Part shown: positions 24,960-34,232 of the stretch, piece by piece | Numbering within the stretch: position 1 is the first letter of the stretch | Layout: each line of letters starts with the position of its first letter | Assembly: GCF_006783905.1 (NCBI RefSeq) | Contig: NZ_VFPE01000002.1 | Span: 434,001-498,000 of the forward strand | Length of the DNA stretch: 64,000 bases | DNA from: Microbacterium kyungheense | GTDB lineage: Bacteria; Actinomycetota; Actinomycetes; Actinomycetales; Microbacteriaceae | Direction: 5' to 3' | The notes under the pieces: generated by a model | Told to the model about the DNA's origin: nothing | The model's input: the letters and a program-made list of their open reading frames with translations, nothing else | Database searches by the model: none | Translations under genes and position numbers: made by a program

Positions 24960-26081
24960 GTGACCGATCTGGAGTCGTATCTCGCGTCGTTCGACGGCGA
25001 GCCGGGATATCTCGACTGGGCCGCATTCGGCCCCCTCTCACCCGCGGTGCGCAGCGAGGCGCAGGGTGACACGGAGCTCCTCGGCTCTGGTCGCCGCACG
25101 AGCATCGCGCTCGTGGCCGACCACGTGCGCGAAGCCCGTGAGCTCGTCGCCGAGCTGATCGGCGCGGATGCCGCGCAGGTCGTGCTGCAGCCGTCGACGA
25201 CGTACGGGCTCATGCATGCGATCTACGGCCTGGCCGGCGGGCTGATGCTGGGGCGCGGCGAGTTCCCGAGCCTCACGGTCGCCGCGACGCGCGCGTCCGA
25301 GGCGCTCGGCTCGCTGCAGCTGCAGTGGCTCGAACCCGCCGACGGCATGATCACGCCCGAGGTCGTGCGCGACGCGCTCACCGACGACACGCGCGCCGTG
25401 GCGGTCAGCCTCGTCGACTTCCGCACCGGCTACCGCGCCGACCTCTCGGCGCTGCGCGACATCATCGACGACCGCCTGCTCATCGTCGACGCGACGCAGG
25501 GCTTCGGCATGGTGGATGCGGACTACCTCGCCGCCGATGTCGTGTGCGGCCACGGCTACAAGTGGCTGCGCGCGGGTCGCGGCACCGGCTTCGCGTGGTT
25601 CGGCGACCGCGCGCTGGAGCGCATCGCGCCGGTGCTGTCGGGTTTCCGCGGCGTCGAGGGAGAGCTCCCCGTCGACAACGTCCCCGGACCGGCGACGTCC
25701 GCCCAGGCGTTCTCGGTGGCCGGCGACGACACCCTCGCCGCGGCACGGCTCGCCACGGCGCTGCGCGAGATCGCCGACGTGGGCGTGGCATCCATCGCGT
25801 CCGAGCTCACCGCGCGGGCCTCCGACGTCATGTTCTTCGCCGATCGCTACGAGATCCCCGTGGTCACTCCGCGCGAGCCCGAGCGGCGCGCCGGGATCGT
25901 GACGCTCGAGCCCGCCGCGCAGGATGCCGGGCCGCTCGCGGCATCCCTCGCGAACCACGGCCTCACGGTCACGACCCGTGCCGGCCGGATCCGCGTCGCG
26001 CCGCACGTCGGCACGGGCGCCGACACGCTGCGTCTGTTCGGCGACGCCCTGGCCGCGTTCGCGTCGACCCGCGTGTGGTGA
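24960..26081 (+). CDS. Aminotransferase class V-fold PLP protein
   Basis: A 373-residue fold-type I PLP protein of the NifS/kynureninase/serine-pyruvate branch. The PLP lysine is in CGHGYKWLRAGRGTGFAW near residue 200, with VDATQGFGMVDADYLAADVV upstream; DNVPGPATSAQAFSVAGDD follows. It lacks the active-site Cys loop of cysteine desulfurases, so a transaminase or lyase role is more likely; the substrate is unknown. I place the start at the GTG 24960 because AGAAT ends 7 nt before it, like other leaderless genes; an ATG at 24951 would add three residues. Confidence 0.8.
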   Translation: MTDLESYLASFDGEPGYLDWAAFGPLSPAVRSEAQGDTELLGSGRRTSIALVADHVREARELVAELIGADAAQVVLQPSTTYGLMHAIYGLAGGLMLGRGEFPSLTVAATRASEALGSLQLQWLEPADGMITPEVVRDALTDDTRAVAVSLVDFRTGYRADLSALRDIIDDRLLIVDATQGFGMVDADYLAADVVCGHGYKWLRAGRGTGFAWFGDRALERIAPVLSGFRGVEGELPVDNVPGPATSAQAFSVAGDDTLAAARLATALREIADVGVASIASELTARASDVMFFADRYEIPVVTPREPERRAGIVTLEPAAQDAGPLAASLANHGLTVTTRAGRIRVAPHVGTGADTLRLFGDALAAFASTRVW

Positions 26082-26218
26082 GCGGATGCCGCGGCCGCCG
26101 GCATCCCCGTCACGAAGAGTTCATCTGCAATCTGCGTGTCGGGCGCGCCGGATGTCGTCGGTCCGTCGTACTTTGATCGCATCGGGCAAGGAGCCCGGTC
26201 GAGTCGGCCTCAGGATCG

Positions 26219-26267
26219 CGACTCGTGACTCACCGGTCGACTCGTGACTGCCGGGTGAACCACCCGG
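26219..26267 (+). promoter_or_regulatory. phoH leader: 12-bp direct repeat and 7-bp hairpin
   Basis: CGACTCGTGACT occurs at 26219-26230 and 26238-26249, followed at once by a perfect 7-bp stem (26251-26257/26261-26267, loop AAC) that ends 14 nt before the GTG. The 200-nt gap from 26082 otherwise holds only a possible TACTTT -10 near 26169. These may be regulator sites or RNA structure controlling phoH. Confidence 0.4.
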
Positions 26268-26281
26268 GGCGGGAGTGGGTT

Positions 26282-27652
26282 GTGACCACACGAGCACCAC
26301 ACGAGCAGCGCAGTCAGGATCTCGAGCAGGTCGCCCTGTCGGATCGGGAGCTTCCCGGTCAGGACCTGCGAACCTACGTCCTCGACACGTCGGTGCTGCT
26401 GAGCGATCCGCGGGCCTTCTTCCGCTTCGCCGAGCACAACGTCGTGATCCCGGTCGTCGTGATCACCGAGCTCGAAGGCAAGCGGCACGACCCCGAGATC
26501 GGCTACTTCGCCCGGCAGGCGCTGCGCCACCTCGACGAGCTGCGTGTCGAGCACGGGCGGCTCGACTTCCCCGTGCCGGTCGGCAGGGGCGGCACGCTCC
26601 GCGTCGAACTGAACAACACCGACGCCGGGGTCCTGCCCTCGGGCATGCGGCTGGGCGACAACGACAGCCGCATCCTGGCGGTGGCGATGCATCTCGCGCA
26701 GGACGGGCAGGAGGTCACGGTCGTCTCGAAGGACCTGCCGATGCGGGTCAAGGCCGCATCGCTAGGGGTGAGCGCTGAGGAGTACCTCGCCGAGCAGGCG
26801 GTCGACTCCGGGTGGACCGGCATCTCAGAGATCGACGTGTCGGGCGACGACATCAGCGACCTGTATGAGAGCGAGGTCGCCGCCAGCGACGACGTCAGAG
26901 GACTCCCGGTCAACACGGGTCTGATCATCCACTCCGAGCGCGGCTCGGCTCTCGGTCGTGTCGTCGGCGACGGCGAGTACCGGCTCGTCCGCGGCGACCG
27001 GGAGGTGTTCGGCCTCCACGGCCGCTCGGCGGAGCAGCGCATCGCGATCGACCTGCTGCTCGATCCCGAGGTGGGCATCGTGTCGCTCGGCGGACGCGCC
27101 GGCACCGGCAAGTCGGCCCTGGCGCTGTGCGCGGGTCTCGAGGCGGTGCTGGAGCGGCAGCAGCAGCGCAAGATCATCGTGTTCCGGCCCCTGTTCGCCG
27201 TCGGCGGGCAGGAGCTCGGCTACCTGCCGGGCGACCAGCAGGAGAAGATGAACCCGTGGGGCCAGGCGGTGTACGACACCCTCGGGTCGGTGGTCTCGGG
27301 CAACGTCCTCGACGAGGTCGTCGAGCGGGGCATGCTCGAGGTCCTGCCCCTGACCCACATCCGCGGACGCTCACTGCATGACGCGTTCGTGATCGTCGAC
27401 GAGGCGCAGTCGCTGGAGCGCAACGTCCTGCTGACGGTGCTGAGCCGGATCGGCCAGAACTCGAGGGTGGTGCTGACGCACGACGTGGGCCAGCGTGACA
27501 ACCTCCGCGTCGGCCGCCACGACGGCGTCGCCTCGGTCATCGAGACGCTCAAGGGTCACGGGTTGTTCGGTCACGTCACGCTGGTGCGCTCCGAGCGCTC
27601 GGCCATCGCCGCACTGGTCACCGACCTGCTCGAGGCCGGCGAGCTCGCCTGA
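26282..27652 (+). CDS. PhoH2-type protein: PIN domain fused to PhoH ATPase
   Basis: A 456-residue protein. Residues 30-155 form a PIN nuclease domain with acidic residues in [13 protein letters not shown] (Asp35), ITELEGKR (Glu63) and [12 protein letters not shown]. The C-terminal half is a PhoH P-loop ATPase: [13 protein letters not shown] near residue 270 and [12 protein letters not shown] near 372. Mycobacterial PhoH2 of this architecture is an RNA helicase and RNase paired with a small upstream antitoxin, PhoAT; no such ORF is apparent here. The GTG 26282 follows GCGGGAG; an in-frame GTG at 26225 would add 19 residues. Confidence 0.92.
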   Translation: MTTRAPHEQRSQDLEQVALSDRELPGQDLRTYVLDTSVLLSDPRAFFRFAEHNVVIPVVVITELEGKRHDPEIGYFARQALRHLDELRVEHGRLDFPVPVGRGGTLRVELNNTDAGVLPSGMRLGDNDSRILAVAMHLAQDGQEVTVVSKDLPMRVKAASLGVSAEEYLAEQAVDSGWTGISEIDVSGDDISDLYESEVAASDDVRGLPVNTGLIIHSERGSALGRVVGDGEYRLVRGDREVFGLHGRSAEQRIAIDLLLDPEVGIVSLGGRAGTGKSALALCAGLEAVLERQQQRKIIVFRPLFAVGGQELGYLPGDQQEKMNPWGQAVYDTLGSVVSGNVLDEVVERGMLEVLPLTHIRGRSLHDAFVIVDEAQSLERNVLLTVLSRIGQNSRVVLTHDVGQRDNLRVGRHDGVASVIETLKGHGLFGHVTLVRSERSAIAALVTDLLEAGELA

Positions 27653-27676
27653 AACACCCCGGACGGCCGGGGACGC

Positions 27677-27709
27677 ACGAGGGCCGGGATGCCGCATCCC
27701 GGCCCTCGT
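27677..27709 (+). terminator. Strong hairpin terminator after phoH
   Basis: Perfect 16-bp arms 27677-27692 and 27694-27709 around a single C (the inner pairs open to form the loop). No T-tract follows, as is common in high-GC actinobacteria. Confidence 0.85.
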
Positions 27710-27720
27710 CGTCGTAACCG

Positions 27721-27738
27721 GATGAGAAGAGTCTCATC
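27721..27738. promoter_or_regulatory. 18-bp perfect inverted repeat, likely operator
   Basis: GATGAGA-AGAG-TCTCATC: 7-bp arms and 4-bp spacer, just after the phoH terminator and about 80-100 nt before the next gene. It is too weak as a terminator, so an operator for a dimeric regulator is more plausible. Confidence 0.45.
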
Positions 27739-27819
27739 GCGATCCGGTGCTTTCGGCCTTCGGCGTCTGTCACCATGGAGGGGAGGAACTGCGCACAGCA
27801 GGGGAGTGGGGAACGCACT

Positions 27820-28539
27820 GTGGACGCACGAACGGGGCTCGTGATCGGCGGCATGACCGCTGTCGCAGCGAGCGTCGCCGTCGTCTGCGCCGTCGCGATG
27901 ACCAACACCGCCGCCCTCAAGGACACGCCCGCGACGACCGTCGCCGCCGCACGCATCCTCGTGCCGGCCGCGTCCTCGCCGTCCGCGACCCCGTCGCCGT
28001 CTCCCGTCGTGCCCGCGCCGGTCGTGACGCCGAACGAGGCCGAGGTCGTCGAGGCGCCGGATCCGACCGAGGTCGTGCCGTCCGTCCCCGGCGAATCCAC
28101 TCCACCGCCCGCTGCGGCAGCGGCGCCTCCGGCCCCGGCCGCGGAGAAGTCCGTCGGCGATGTGGATGCGGCGATCGAGGCGGCCCGTGCCACGGGCACG
28201 TGGGACTCGCTGCGTGCGTGGGCCGCGGCCCGAGGATGGTCGACGGGTCGCATCGACGCCCTGATCGAGCGTCTCGTCCGCGAAGCCACGGCCGACCGCC
28301 TGACCGGGAGCGCCGAGCTTCAGGGCCCCGGTGCCGGCGAGCCCGCGCAGAAGGAGGCGGGGACCGCGGAGCGCAATGGTTCGCTCCAGACGCAGGTCGC
28401 TCCGTCGAAGCCCCAGGTCACTCAGCAGAAAACTCACCCCGAGCACCCCGCGAACGCGGGTTCGAACGGGAACGGCAACGGTGCCGGACCCCACGCGAAG
28501 AAAGACCAGTCGCGCAATTCCCCAGACAAGCGCGACTGA
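27820..28539 (+). CDS. Hypothetical exported Pro/Ala-rich protein
   Basis: A 239-residue protein with an N-terminal helix (GLVIGGMTAVAASVAVVCAVAM, about residues 6-27) acting as a signal or anchor, a long Pro/Val/Ala-rich linker (residues 45-115), a compact helical segment (DVDAAIEAARATGTWDSLRAWAAARGWSTGRIDALIERL, split here by residue counts 125-165), and a Gln/Asn/Gly/Lys-rich tail. The helical segment could bind cell wall or a partner; no family is recognised. I chose the GTG because the helix then lies at the N-terminus; an in-frame ATG at 27775 would add 15 polar residues. Confidence 0.7.
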   Translation: MDARTGLVIGGMTAVAASVAVVCAVAMTNTAALKDTPATTVAAARILVPAASSPSATPSPSPVVPAPVVTPNEAEVVEAPDPTEVVPSVPGESTPPPAAAAAPPAPAAEKSVGDVDAAIEAARATGTWDSLRAWAAARGWSTGRIDALIERLVREATADRLTGSAELQGPGAGEPAQKEAGTAERNGSLQTQVAPSKPQVTQQKTHPEHPANAGSNGNGNGAGPHAKKDQSRNSPDKRD

Positions 28540-28572
28540 CGGCGGTCGGATCCCCCAGTCCGGCCCTTCACA

Positions 28573-28606
28573 GCCCCCGGCGTCCCCCAGCGCCGGGGGC
28601 TTCTTC
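28573..28606 (+). terminator. Terminator with T-rich tail
   Basis: Perfect 10-bp GC-rich arms (28573-28582/28591-28600), 8-nt loop, then TTCTTC. It ends the rightward gene and also lies just beyond the leftward response regulator. Confidence 0.88.
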
Positions 28607-28650
28607 GTCCCTGGGGAAGCGCTCGCCGGTGCGGACGGACCGCCGCGCGC

Positions 28651-29307
28651 TCACTCCCAGCGGTACCCGGCGCCCCGCACGGTGACGATGTGGTCCGGCC
28701 CGAGCTTTCCGCGGAGATACCGGACGTAGACGTCGACGACGTTCGACCCGGGGTCGAAGTCGAGGCCCCAGACCCGGCTGAGCAGCTGCTCCCGGCTGAG
28801 CACCCGGCCGGGGTTGCGCAGGAACTGCTCGGCGAGGGCGAACTCGCGTGCCGACAGATCGACCTCGCGGCCGTCGACCGTCGCCCGCCGCGCCAGGATG
28901 TCGAGAACGACGGCACCGTGCGAGACCGAGACGCCCTGCTGCGGCACGCTCTCGCGCAGCCGTGACCGGACGCGGGCGAGCAGCTCTTCGAACGTGAACG
29001 GCTTGGGGACGTAGTCGTTGGCTCCGGCATCCAATCCCGCGACGGTGTCCCGTGTGCTCGAGCGTGCCGTCAGCATGATGACCGGCACCGCCGAACCGCG
29101 CGCGCGCAGCGCCCGCAGCACTTCGAAGCCGTCCATGGTGGGCAGGCCGACATCGAGCAGCACGAGGTCGGCGTCGCCGCGCAGCGCGGCTTCCAGCGCC
29201 TCGGGGCCGTCGTCGACCACGGTCGTCTCATACCCGGCCGACTCCAGTCCGCGGCTCACGAACGCGGCGATCCGCGGCTCGTCTTCGACGATGAGGATCC
29301 TCGTCAT
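28651..29307 (-). CDS. OmpR-family response regulator
   Basis: A 218-residue DNA-binding regulator. The receiver domain (residues 1-115) has the acidic pair Glu8-Asp9, the phospho-acceptor Asp52 in VLLDVGLP, a Thr in MLTARSS and the Lys in DYVPKPFTFEEL. The winged-helix effector domain (about 125-218) ends with VVDVYVRYLRGKLG and VRGAGYRWE. It overlaps the upstream kinase gene by 4 nt, so the kinase-then-regulator order is a coupled operon. Its target genes are not evident. Confidence 0.96.
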   Translation of the reverse strand: MTRILIVEDEPRIAAFVSRGLESAGYETTVVDDGPEALEAALRGDADLVLLDVGLPTMDGFEVLRALRARGSAVPVIMLTARSSTRDTVAGLDAGANDYVPKPFTFEELLARVRSRLRESVPQQGVSVSHGAVVLDILARRATVDGREVDLSAREFALAEQFLRNPGRVLSREQLLSRVWGLDFDPGSNVVDVYVRYLRGKLGPDHIVTVRGAGYRWE

Positions 29308-30812
29308 CCAGACGCCTCCCGTTGCAGCACGACATCGCCCGCACGCACGGGAGCCGGCAGTTCAGCCTCGGACAGAGGCAGGTGGATGGTGAAGGTCGCG
29401 CCGCCGCCGGGAGTGTCGGTGACGGCGCAATGTCCGCCGTGGCCTTTCGCGATCGCGTCCACGATCGCGAGGCCGAGCCCCGAGCCGCCCACGGTCCGAT
29501 GGATGTGGGCGCGGTCGAACCGGCGGAAGATGCGCACACGGGCCGCCGGCGGGATGCCGGCGCCGTGGTCGCGCACCCACAGTCGCGCGCCGTCGGCACG
29601 TGTGGAGCTCCCGATCTCGATCGGGCTGCCCGCGGGCGTGTACTTGGCGGCGTTGTCGGCGAGCTGCAGCCAGGCCTGCAGCAGCCGGTCGCTGTCGCCC
29701 GCGACGGTCCCGGAGGCATGCGCCTCGACCGTCCACGTGTGGTCGGGGATCACCGCGACGAGCTCGCCGACGCGCGCTGTCAGCGCGGCGAGGTCGACCG
29801 GCGACATCGTGTACGAGTCCGCCTCCGCGGCGGCCAGCAGGTCGATGTCCTCGACCAGGCGGGCGAGCCGGTCGAGCTCCGAGATGCCGATGTCGCGCGC
29901 CGAGGCGACGTCCACCGCATCCCGCGGATTCATGAGCTCGAGGTGCCCGCGCACGATCGTGATGGGGGTCTTGAGCTCGTGGCGCACGTCGTCCAGCAGC
30001 TGACGCTGGACGTCGACGGAGCCTTCGAGCCGATCGAGCATCGAGTTGACCGTGCGCGACAGATCGGCGATGTCGTCGTTGCCGTGCGGCTCGAGGCGAG
30101 CAGAGAGGTCGCTGATCGAGATCGAATCCGCGGTCTCGCGCAGGTGCCGGATGGGAGAGAGCAGCCGGCCTGTCACGAACCACCCCACGACCCCGACCGC
30201 GGCGAGCACCACCAGCGCCGCGATGATGTAGGTCGTCATGGCGAACGTCACCGGCTGCAGCTCCGCCCCGAGATCGATCGCGCGGAGGTAGAGGCCCTGC
30301 CGCGGGTCGCCGGGCATCGACACCGGGATCGCGATGTAGCGCAGCGATCCGATGTCTGTGGCGATGGTGCCCATCTTCGTCGCGCCGCCCTCGGTCTCGG
30401 CGATCGCCCGGTCGATGAGCTCGTGCTGGTCCTCGATGCTGAACCCCGACAGTGTCGACGGCACCCATCGCGGCACGCCGTCGACGAGCGCCAGCGATGC
30501 CTCGTTCCGTGCCGGCACCAGACGGGCGACGACGGCGTTCAGGTACTCGTCGATCGACGAGTACTGATTGATGTCGAGCTCGTCGGTCGCCTCGGACGCC
30601 CCGTCGCTGCCGGCAGGAGCCGTCGGATCCTGCGCCACCGCCTGCAGCGACTTCACCTGCGTCTTCAGCCGCTCGTCGACGTTGCTGATCGCCTGCTCGC
30701 GCTGCACCACGAACGTCACGCTCCCCACGATCGCGAGCCCCACGCACGCGACCGCCAGGATCGCCGAGAGGATCCTGACGCGCGCGGGAACCGGGCGGGT
30801 CGAGCGGGACAT
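29304..30812 (-). CDS. Sensor histidine kinase
   Basis: A 502-residue membrane kinase. TM1 spans about residues 13-35 and TM2 about 193-214, flanking an extracytoplasmic sensor domain of roughly 155 residues. A HAMP linker (GRLLSPIRHLRETADSI) leads to HisKA with His278 in DDVRHELKTP, then HATPase_c with LADNAAKYTP, DHGAGIPP and GGSGLGLAIVDAIAKGHGG. The architecture is that of MprB/PrrB-type actinobacterial kinases. The ATG lies 6 nt after GATAAT, so the mRNA is leaderless; it phosphorylates the regulator encoded next. The stimulus is unknown. Confidence 0.95.
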   Translation of the reverse strand: MSRSTRPVPARVRILSAILAVACVGLAIVGSVTFVVQREQAISNVDERLKTQVKSLQAVAQDPTAPAGSDGASEATDELDINQYSSIDEYLNAVVARLVPARNEASLALVDGVPRWVPSTLSGFSIEDQHELIDRAIAETEGGATKMGTIATDIGSLRYIAIPVSMPGDPRQGLYLRAIDLGAELQPVTFAMTTYIIAALVVLAAVGVVGWFVTGRLLSPIRHLRETADSISISDLSARLEPHGNDDIADLSRTVNSMLDRLEGSVDVQRQLLDDVRHELKTPITIVRGHLELMNPRDAVDVASARDIGISELDRLARLVEDIDLLAAAEADSYTMSPVDLAALTARVGELVAVIPDHTWTVEAHASGTVAGDSDRLLQAWLQLADNAAKYTPAGSPIEIGSSTRADGARLWVRDHGAGIPPAARVRIFRRFDRAHIHRTVGGSGLGLAIVDAIAKGHGGHCAVTDTPGGGATFTIHLPLSEAELPAPVRAGDVVLQREASG

Positions 30813-30818
30813 GTCCTG

Positions 30819-30824
30819 ATTATC
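30819..30824 (-). promoter_or_regulatory. -10 box, leaderless promoter of the kinase-regulator operon
   Basis: GATAAT on the minus strand, 6 nt before the ATG at 30812. Confidence 0.55.
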
Positions 30825-30858
30825 CCGCCGACGCGGCACGAGCGGCACAGGGGCTTTT

Positions 30859-32253
30859 TCAGCCCGGGTGCGTCATTGACAGCAGGTCGAGCTTCTCGTC
30901 GAGCTGCTCGAGCGTCAGCTCCCCGCGCTCGACGTAGCCGAGGTCGATGACGGCCTCGCGCACCGTGATGCCCTTCGCGACCGAGTGCTTGGCGATCTTG
31001 GCGGCCGCCTCGTATCCGATGAGCTTGTTGAGCGGCGTCACGATCGACGGCGACATGCCCGCGTACGCGGCCGCGCGCTCGACATCGGCCTGCAGACCCG
31101 TGATCGTCTTGTCTGCGAGCACGCGCGACACGTTCGCGAGCAGCTCGATCGACTCGAGGACGGCGCTTCCCATGATCGGGATGGCCACGTTCAGCTCGAA
31201 CGAGCCCGAGGCTCCCGCCCAGGCGACGGTCGCGTCGTTGCCGATCACGCGCGCGCACACCATGAGAGTGGCCTCGGGGACGACCGGGTTGACCTTGCCG
31301 GGCATGATCGACGACCCCGGCTGCAGGTCGGGGATGTGCAGCTCGCCGAGACCGGTGTTGGGACCGGAGCCCATCCAGCGGAGGTCGTTGTTGATCTTGG
31401 TGAGCGAGACCGCGATGGTGCGCAGTGCGCCGGATGCCTCGACCAGCGCGTCACGGTTCGCCTGGGCCTCGAAGTGGTCCTTCGCCTCGGTGATCGGCAG
31501 CTCGGTGTCGTCGACGATGAGCTCGATCACGCGCTGCGGGAAGCCGAGCGGGGTGTTGATGCCGGTGCCGACGGCCGTGCCGCCGAGCGGGACCTCCGCG
31601 ACGCGGGGGATCACCGCTTGCACGCGCTCGATGCCCAGGCGGATCTGACGCGCATAGCCGCCGAACTCCTGTCCGAGGGTGACGGGGGTCGCGTCCATCA
31701 GGTGCGTACGACCGGACTTCACGACCTCCTTCCATTCCTCGGCCTTCGCCTCGAGCGCCACCGCGAGGTGGTCGAGAGCGGGGATGAGGTCGTCGATGAG
31801 CTCCTGCGTGGCGGCGATGTGCACCGAGGTCGGGAAGACGTCGTTGGAGGACTGCGACGCGTTGACATGGTCGTTCGGGTGCACCGTCGCGCCGAGGGCC
31901 TGCGTCGCGAGCGTCGCGAGCACCTCGTTCATGTTCATGTTCGACGAGGTGCCGCTGCCGGTCTGGTAGACGTCGATCGGGAACTGGTCGGCGTACTCGC
32001 CCGCGATGATGCGGTCGGCGGCGCCGGCGATGGCGTCCGCGATCGCGCCGTCGAGCGTACCCAGCTCTTTGTTGGCGAGCGCGGCGGCCTTCTTGATCCG
32101 CGCGAGCGCCACGATCTGGGCGGGCTCCAGGCGGTCACCCGAGATCGGGAAGTTCTCGACGGCGCGCTGGGTCTGCGCGGCGTACAGGGCGTTCTTGGGC
32201 ACGCGCACCTCGCCCATGGTGTCGTGCTCGATGCGGTACTCGGTGTCGGTCAC
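30859..32253 (-). CDS. fumC: Fumarate hydratase class II
   Basis: A 464-residue homotetrameric enzyme interconverting fumarate and L-malate in the TCA cycle; iron-free and oxygen-stable. Signatures include [18 protein letters not shown] near residue 95, [17 protein letters not shown] near 178 and the superfamily mark [11 protein letters not shown] near 314. Length is normal. The GTG at 32253 has GAGGA about 8 nt upstream. It follows carbonic anhydrase on the same strand with a 47-nt gap; a shared transcript is possible. Confidence 0.97.
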   Translation of the reverse strand: MTDTEYRIEHDTMGEVRVPKNALYAAQTQRAVENFPISGDRLEPAQIVALARIKKAAALANKELGTLDGAIADAIAGAADRIIAGEYADQFPIDVYQTGSGTSSNMNMNEVLATLATQALGATVHPNDHVNASQSSNDVFPTSVHIAATQELIDDLIPALDHLAVALEAKAEEWKEVVKSGRTHLMDATPVTLGQEFGGYARQIRLGIERVQAVIPRVAEVPLGGTAVGTGINTPLGFPQRVIELIVDDTELPITEAKDHFEAQANRDALVEASGALRTIAVSLTKINNDLRWMGSGPNTGLGELHIPDLQPGSSIMPGKVNPVVPEATLMVCARVIGNDATVAWAGASGSFELNVAIPIMGSAVLESIELLANVSRVLADKTITGLQADVERAAAYAGMSPSIVTPLNKLIGYEAAAKIAKHSVAKGITVREAVIDLGYVERGELTLEQLDEKLDLLSMTHPG

Positions 32254-32300
32254 GTCGTCGTTCCTCACGTGTGTGCAGGGGTTGGGGTCGGGGAAGATGC

Positions 32301-32948
32301 TCAGGCTGCGGCGTCGATGCCGACGGACACGACCGGGACGGCGGTGCCCTCCGCGAGCCGGTAGTTGGCACCCACGATGCCGAGGGCGCCCGAGGCCACC
32401 GCGTCGCTGATCAGCTCGGACGACTGCAGGATGTCGGCGACGGTCGTGCTGAGGTGCTCGCGTCCGACGGCCTCGGCATCGATGTCCGAGGTCGCGACGG
32501 TGGTGCCCGCACTGCGCTGCACGCGCCGGACGGCGGGTACGATCGGCGCGATGAGCCGCCAGATGTGAGCGGGAAGCGCCGGCGTCTCGGGGTCGGTGCT
32601 GTCGATCGCGGCGCGCACGGCGCCGCACGCGTCGTGCGCGAGCACGACGATGAGCGGCACCTTCAGCACCGCCACCGCGTATTCGAGGCTGCCGATCACC
32701 GACTCCGACACCACCTGGCCCGCGTTGCGCACGACGAACAGGTCGCCCAGGCCGTTGTCGAAGATGATCTCGGCGGCCAGTCGCGAGTCCGAACAGCCGA
32801 ACAGCACCGCCTGCGGGCGCTGGCCGTCGGCGAGCTCATGACGCCGGTCGACGTCCTGATGCGGGTGCTGCGGCTCGCCGGCGACGAAGCGCGCGTTGCC
32901 GCGCAGCATCTCGTTCCAGACGTCGGCGGGAGTCGGTGCGTCGGTCAC
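32301..32948 (-). CDS. Beta-class carbonic anhydrase
   Basis: A 215-residue zinc enzyme hydrating CO2 to bicarbonate in the cytosol. The zinc ligands are Cys52 (GCSDSR, with the Asp54-Arg56 dyad), His105 and Cys108 ([11 protein letters not shown]). RNAGQVV and [10 protein letters not shown] between them are typical. Length is normal for the beta class. GTG start with CAGGAGG. It overlaps the DUF4245 stop by 4 nt (GTGA), in an operon xseB-DUF4245-carbonic anhydrase, perhaps continuing into fumC. Confidence 0.95.
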   Translation of the reverse strand: MTDAPTPADVWNEMLRGNARFVAGEPQHPHQDVDRRHELADGQRPQAVLFGCSDSRLAAEIIFDNGLGDLFVVRNAGQVVSESVIGSLEYAVAVLKVPLIVVLAHDACGAVRAAIDSTDPETPALPAHIWRLIAPIVPAVRRVQRSAGTTVATSDIDAEAVGREHLSTTVADILQSSELISDAVASGALGIVGANYRLAEGTAVPVVSVGIDAAA

Positions 32949-33592
32949 GGGGCCTCCTGGCGAAGTGCGGTGATCTGGTCGGTCACGGATCGCGCGGTCT
33001 CTTCGAGCGCGTCGCGGGTCGTCGTGCCGTAGATGAGGACGGTGTCGGTGCCGGCGTCTGTCGACAGCGCGACCGAGATGTTGCCGGTGCGCTCGGGGTC
33101 GAGCTCGTAGCGATCCCACGTGATGCCGTCGATCGTCACCGTGTCGTCGGGAGCCGAACCGGACAGCACGCGCGTGACCCACGACTCGTCGGCGTCGAAG
33201 CCCTGGGAGACGTTGAGGAACCCGCGCGCGTTCTCGTCGGCCGGTGCGTAGACGACGTTGAACGCCTTCACGCGACCTTCGCCGTCGACGCCCGCCAGGT
33301 TCACGACCCAGTCGTCCGACATCTCGGGGACGATCACCGTGCGTCCTTCAGCGGTCGCGACGCGTTCCGCGGCGGCGGCGACGTCGATCGGCTCGCGCTC
33401 CGGCGCCGATCCGCGGGGGACGGCGAAGACGATCACGGCGACGACCGCGAGCGTCGCGAGCAGCGCCGCCACGAGGTTGCGCACGTTCTGGCTCGAGCGG
33501 TAGACGCGAGAGGACTCCGCCTTGCGTGCGGCGGTCTCGTCGGGCGTCTCGGGACGACCGAGCTCCGCGACGACGCGGGGTTCGCGAGCCAT
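32945..33592 (-). CDS. DUF4245 membrane protein
   Basis: A 215-residue protein with a charged cytosolic N-terminus (about 40 residues including SSRVYRSSQNVRNLV), one helix (AALLATLAVVAVIVFAVP, near residues 41-58) and an exported domain of about 150 residues. This matches DUF4245, a family of unknown role found next to xseB and fructose-bisphosphatase genes in actinobacteria. The ATG overlaps the xseB stop by one base, and its stop overlaps the carbonic anhydrase start. Confidence 0.87.
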   Translation of the reverse strand: MAREPRVVAELGRPETPDETAARKAESSRVYRSSQNVRNLVAALLATLAVVAVIVFAVPRGSAPEREPIDVAAAAERVATAEGRTVIVPEMSDDWVVNLAGVDGEGRVKAFNVVYAPADENARGFLNVSQGFDADESWVTRVLSGSAPDDTVTIDGITWDRYELDPERTGNISVALSTDAGTDTVLIYGTTTRDALEETARSVTDQITALRQEAP

Positions 33593-33846
33593 CAGCCGGC
33601 CCCGTTCCCGTCGGCCCGCGCGGCACCGTCGGCGGTCGCCCGCGCCGCGTCGAGGCGGCGCTTCGCGCCGAGCAGCCATTCTTCGCACCGCGCGGCGAGG
33701 GCCTCGCCGCGCTCCCAGAGCGCCAGCGAGTGCTCCAGCGTCGGGGCGCCCTGCTCGAGCTCGGCTACAACGCGAACGAGCTCGTCGCGCGCCTGCTCGA
33801 AAGAGAGCGACGCCACGTCGGGAAGGGCCTCGGTCGACGCGGTCAT
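33592..33846 (-). CDS. xseB: Exodeoxyribonuclease VII small subunit
   Basis: An 84-residue helical subunit that joins XseA to form exonuclease VII, which degrades single-stranded DNA to oligonucleotides. The core LSFEQARDELVRVVAELEQGAPTLEHSLALWERGEALA (read in two halves, residues 14-51) is the family hallmark. The Ala-rich tail is variable. The ATG lies 6 nt after TAGACT, so it is leaderless and starts its own transcript, although it lies downstream of xseA and a small membrane gene. Confidence 0.95.
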   Translation of the reverse strand: MTASTEALPDVASLSFEQARDELVRVVAELEQGAPTLEHSLALWERGEALAARCEEWLLGAKRRLDAARATADGAARADGNGAG

Positions 33847-33852
33847 GCCCCC

Positions 33853-33858
33853 AGTCTA
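33853..33858 (-). promoter_or_regulatory. -10 box, leaderless promoter of xseB
   Basis: TAGACT on the minus strand, 6 nt before the xseB ATG. It splits exonuclease VII subunits into two transcription units. Confidence 0.6.
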
Positions 33859-33905
33859 CGTGGCGAGCGGGTCCGCCCTCGCCGGTGCGTGGGCTCCGGA
33901 AGGCG

Positions 33906-34232
33906 TCAGAACGGATTGCCGTCCGGGCATCCTCCCGCCAGCTCGCCGCACATGACACCCGTCGCCATCGCCCACAGCGCCCACAGCAGCAGGAACGCGA
34001 TCGCGGCCATGCCGATCACGGCGCCGACCACGATCGCGGCGATCGAGAGCCCCTTCGTGCGATCGGGTCGCCGGGCATCGACGATGAGCGCGACGATGCC
34101 GAGCACCACCCCGATCGGCGCGGCCACCACCGCGGCGATGAACGCGGTGATCGAGAGTCCGCTCGTCGTCCTGGCCACGGGCGTCGGTGCCGGGTACTGC
34201 TGCGGTGCCGGGTACTGCTGCGGGGAGGTCAT
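33906..34232 (-). CDS. Small membrane protein, DUF4190-like
   Basis: A 108-residue protein. A PQQYPAP direct repeat near the N-terminus (the DNA shows a matching 18-bp repeat at about 34191-34226) precedes two hydrophobic helices, about residues 27-49 (ITAFIAAVVAAPIGVVLGIVALIV) and 63-92. This Pro/Tyr-rich head plus two-helix layout resembles DUF4190 proteins. It overlaps the xseA stop by 4 nt. The function is unknown. Confidence 0.75.
   Translation of the reverse strand: MTSPQQYPAPQQYPAPTPVARTTSGLSITAFIAAVVAAPIGVVLGIVALIVDARRPDRTKGLSIAAIVVGAVIGMAAIAFLLLWALWAMATGVMCGELAGGCPDGNPF

Noticed and set aside
26225-26281. In-frame N-terminal extension of PhoH from GTG 26225
   Set aside because: It would translate the direct repeat and hairpin, has no family support, and GTG 26282 has a Shine-Dalgarno.
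34185-34226. 18-bp direct repeat (GTGCCGGGTACTGCTGCG)
   Set aside because: It encodes the PQQYPAP protein repeat of the DUF4190-like gene, so it is a coding repeat and not a separate element.
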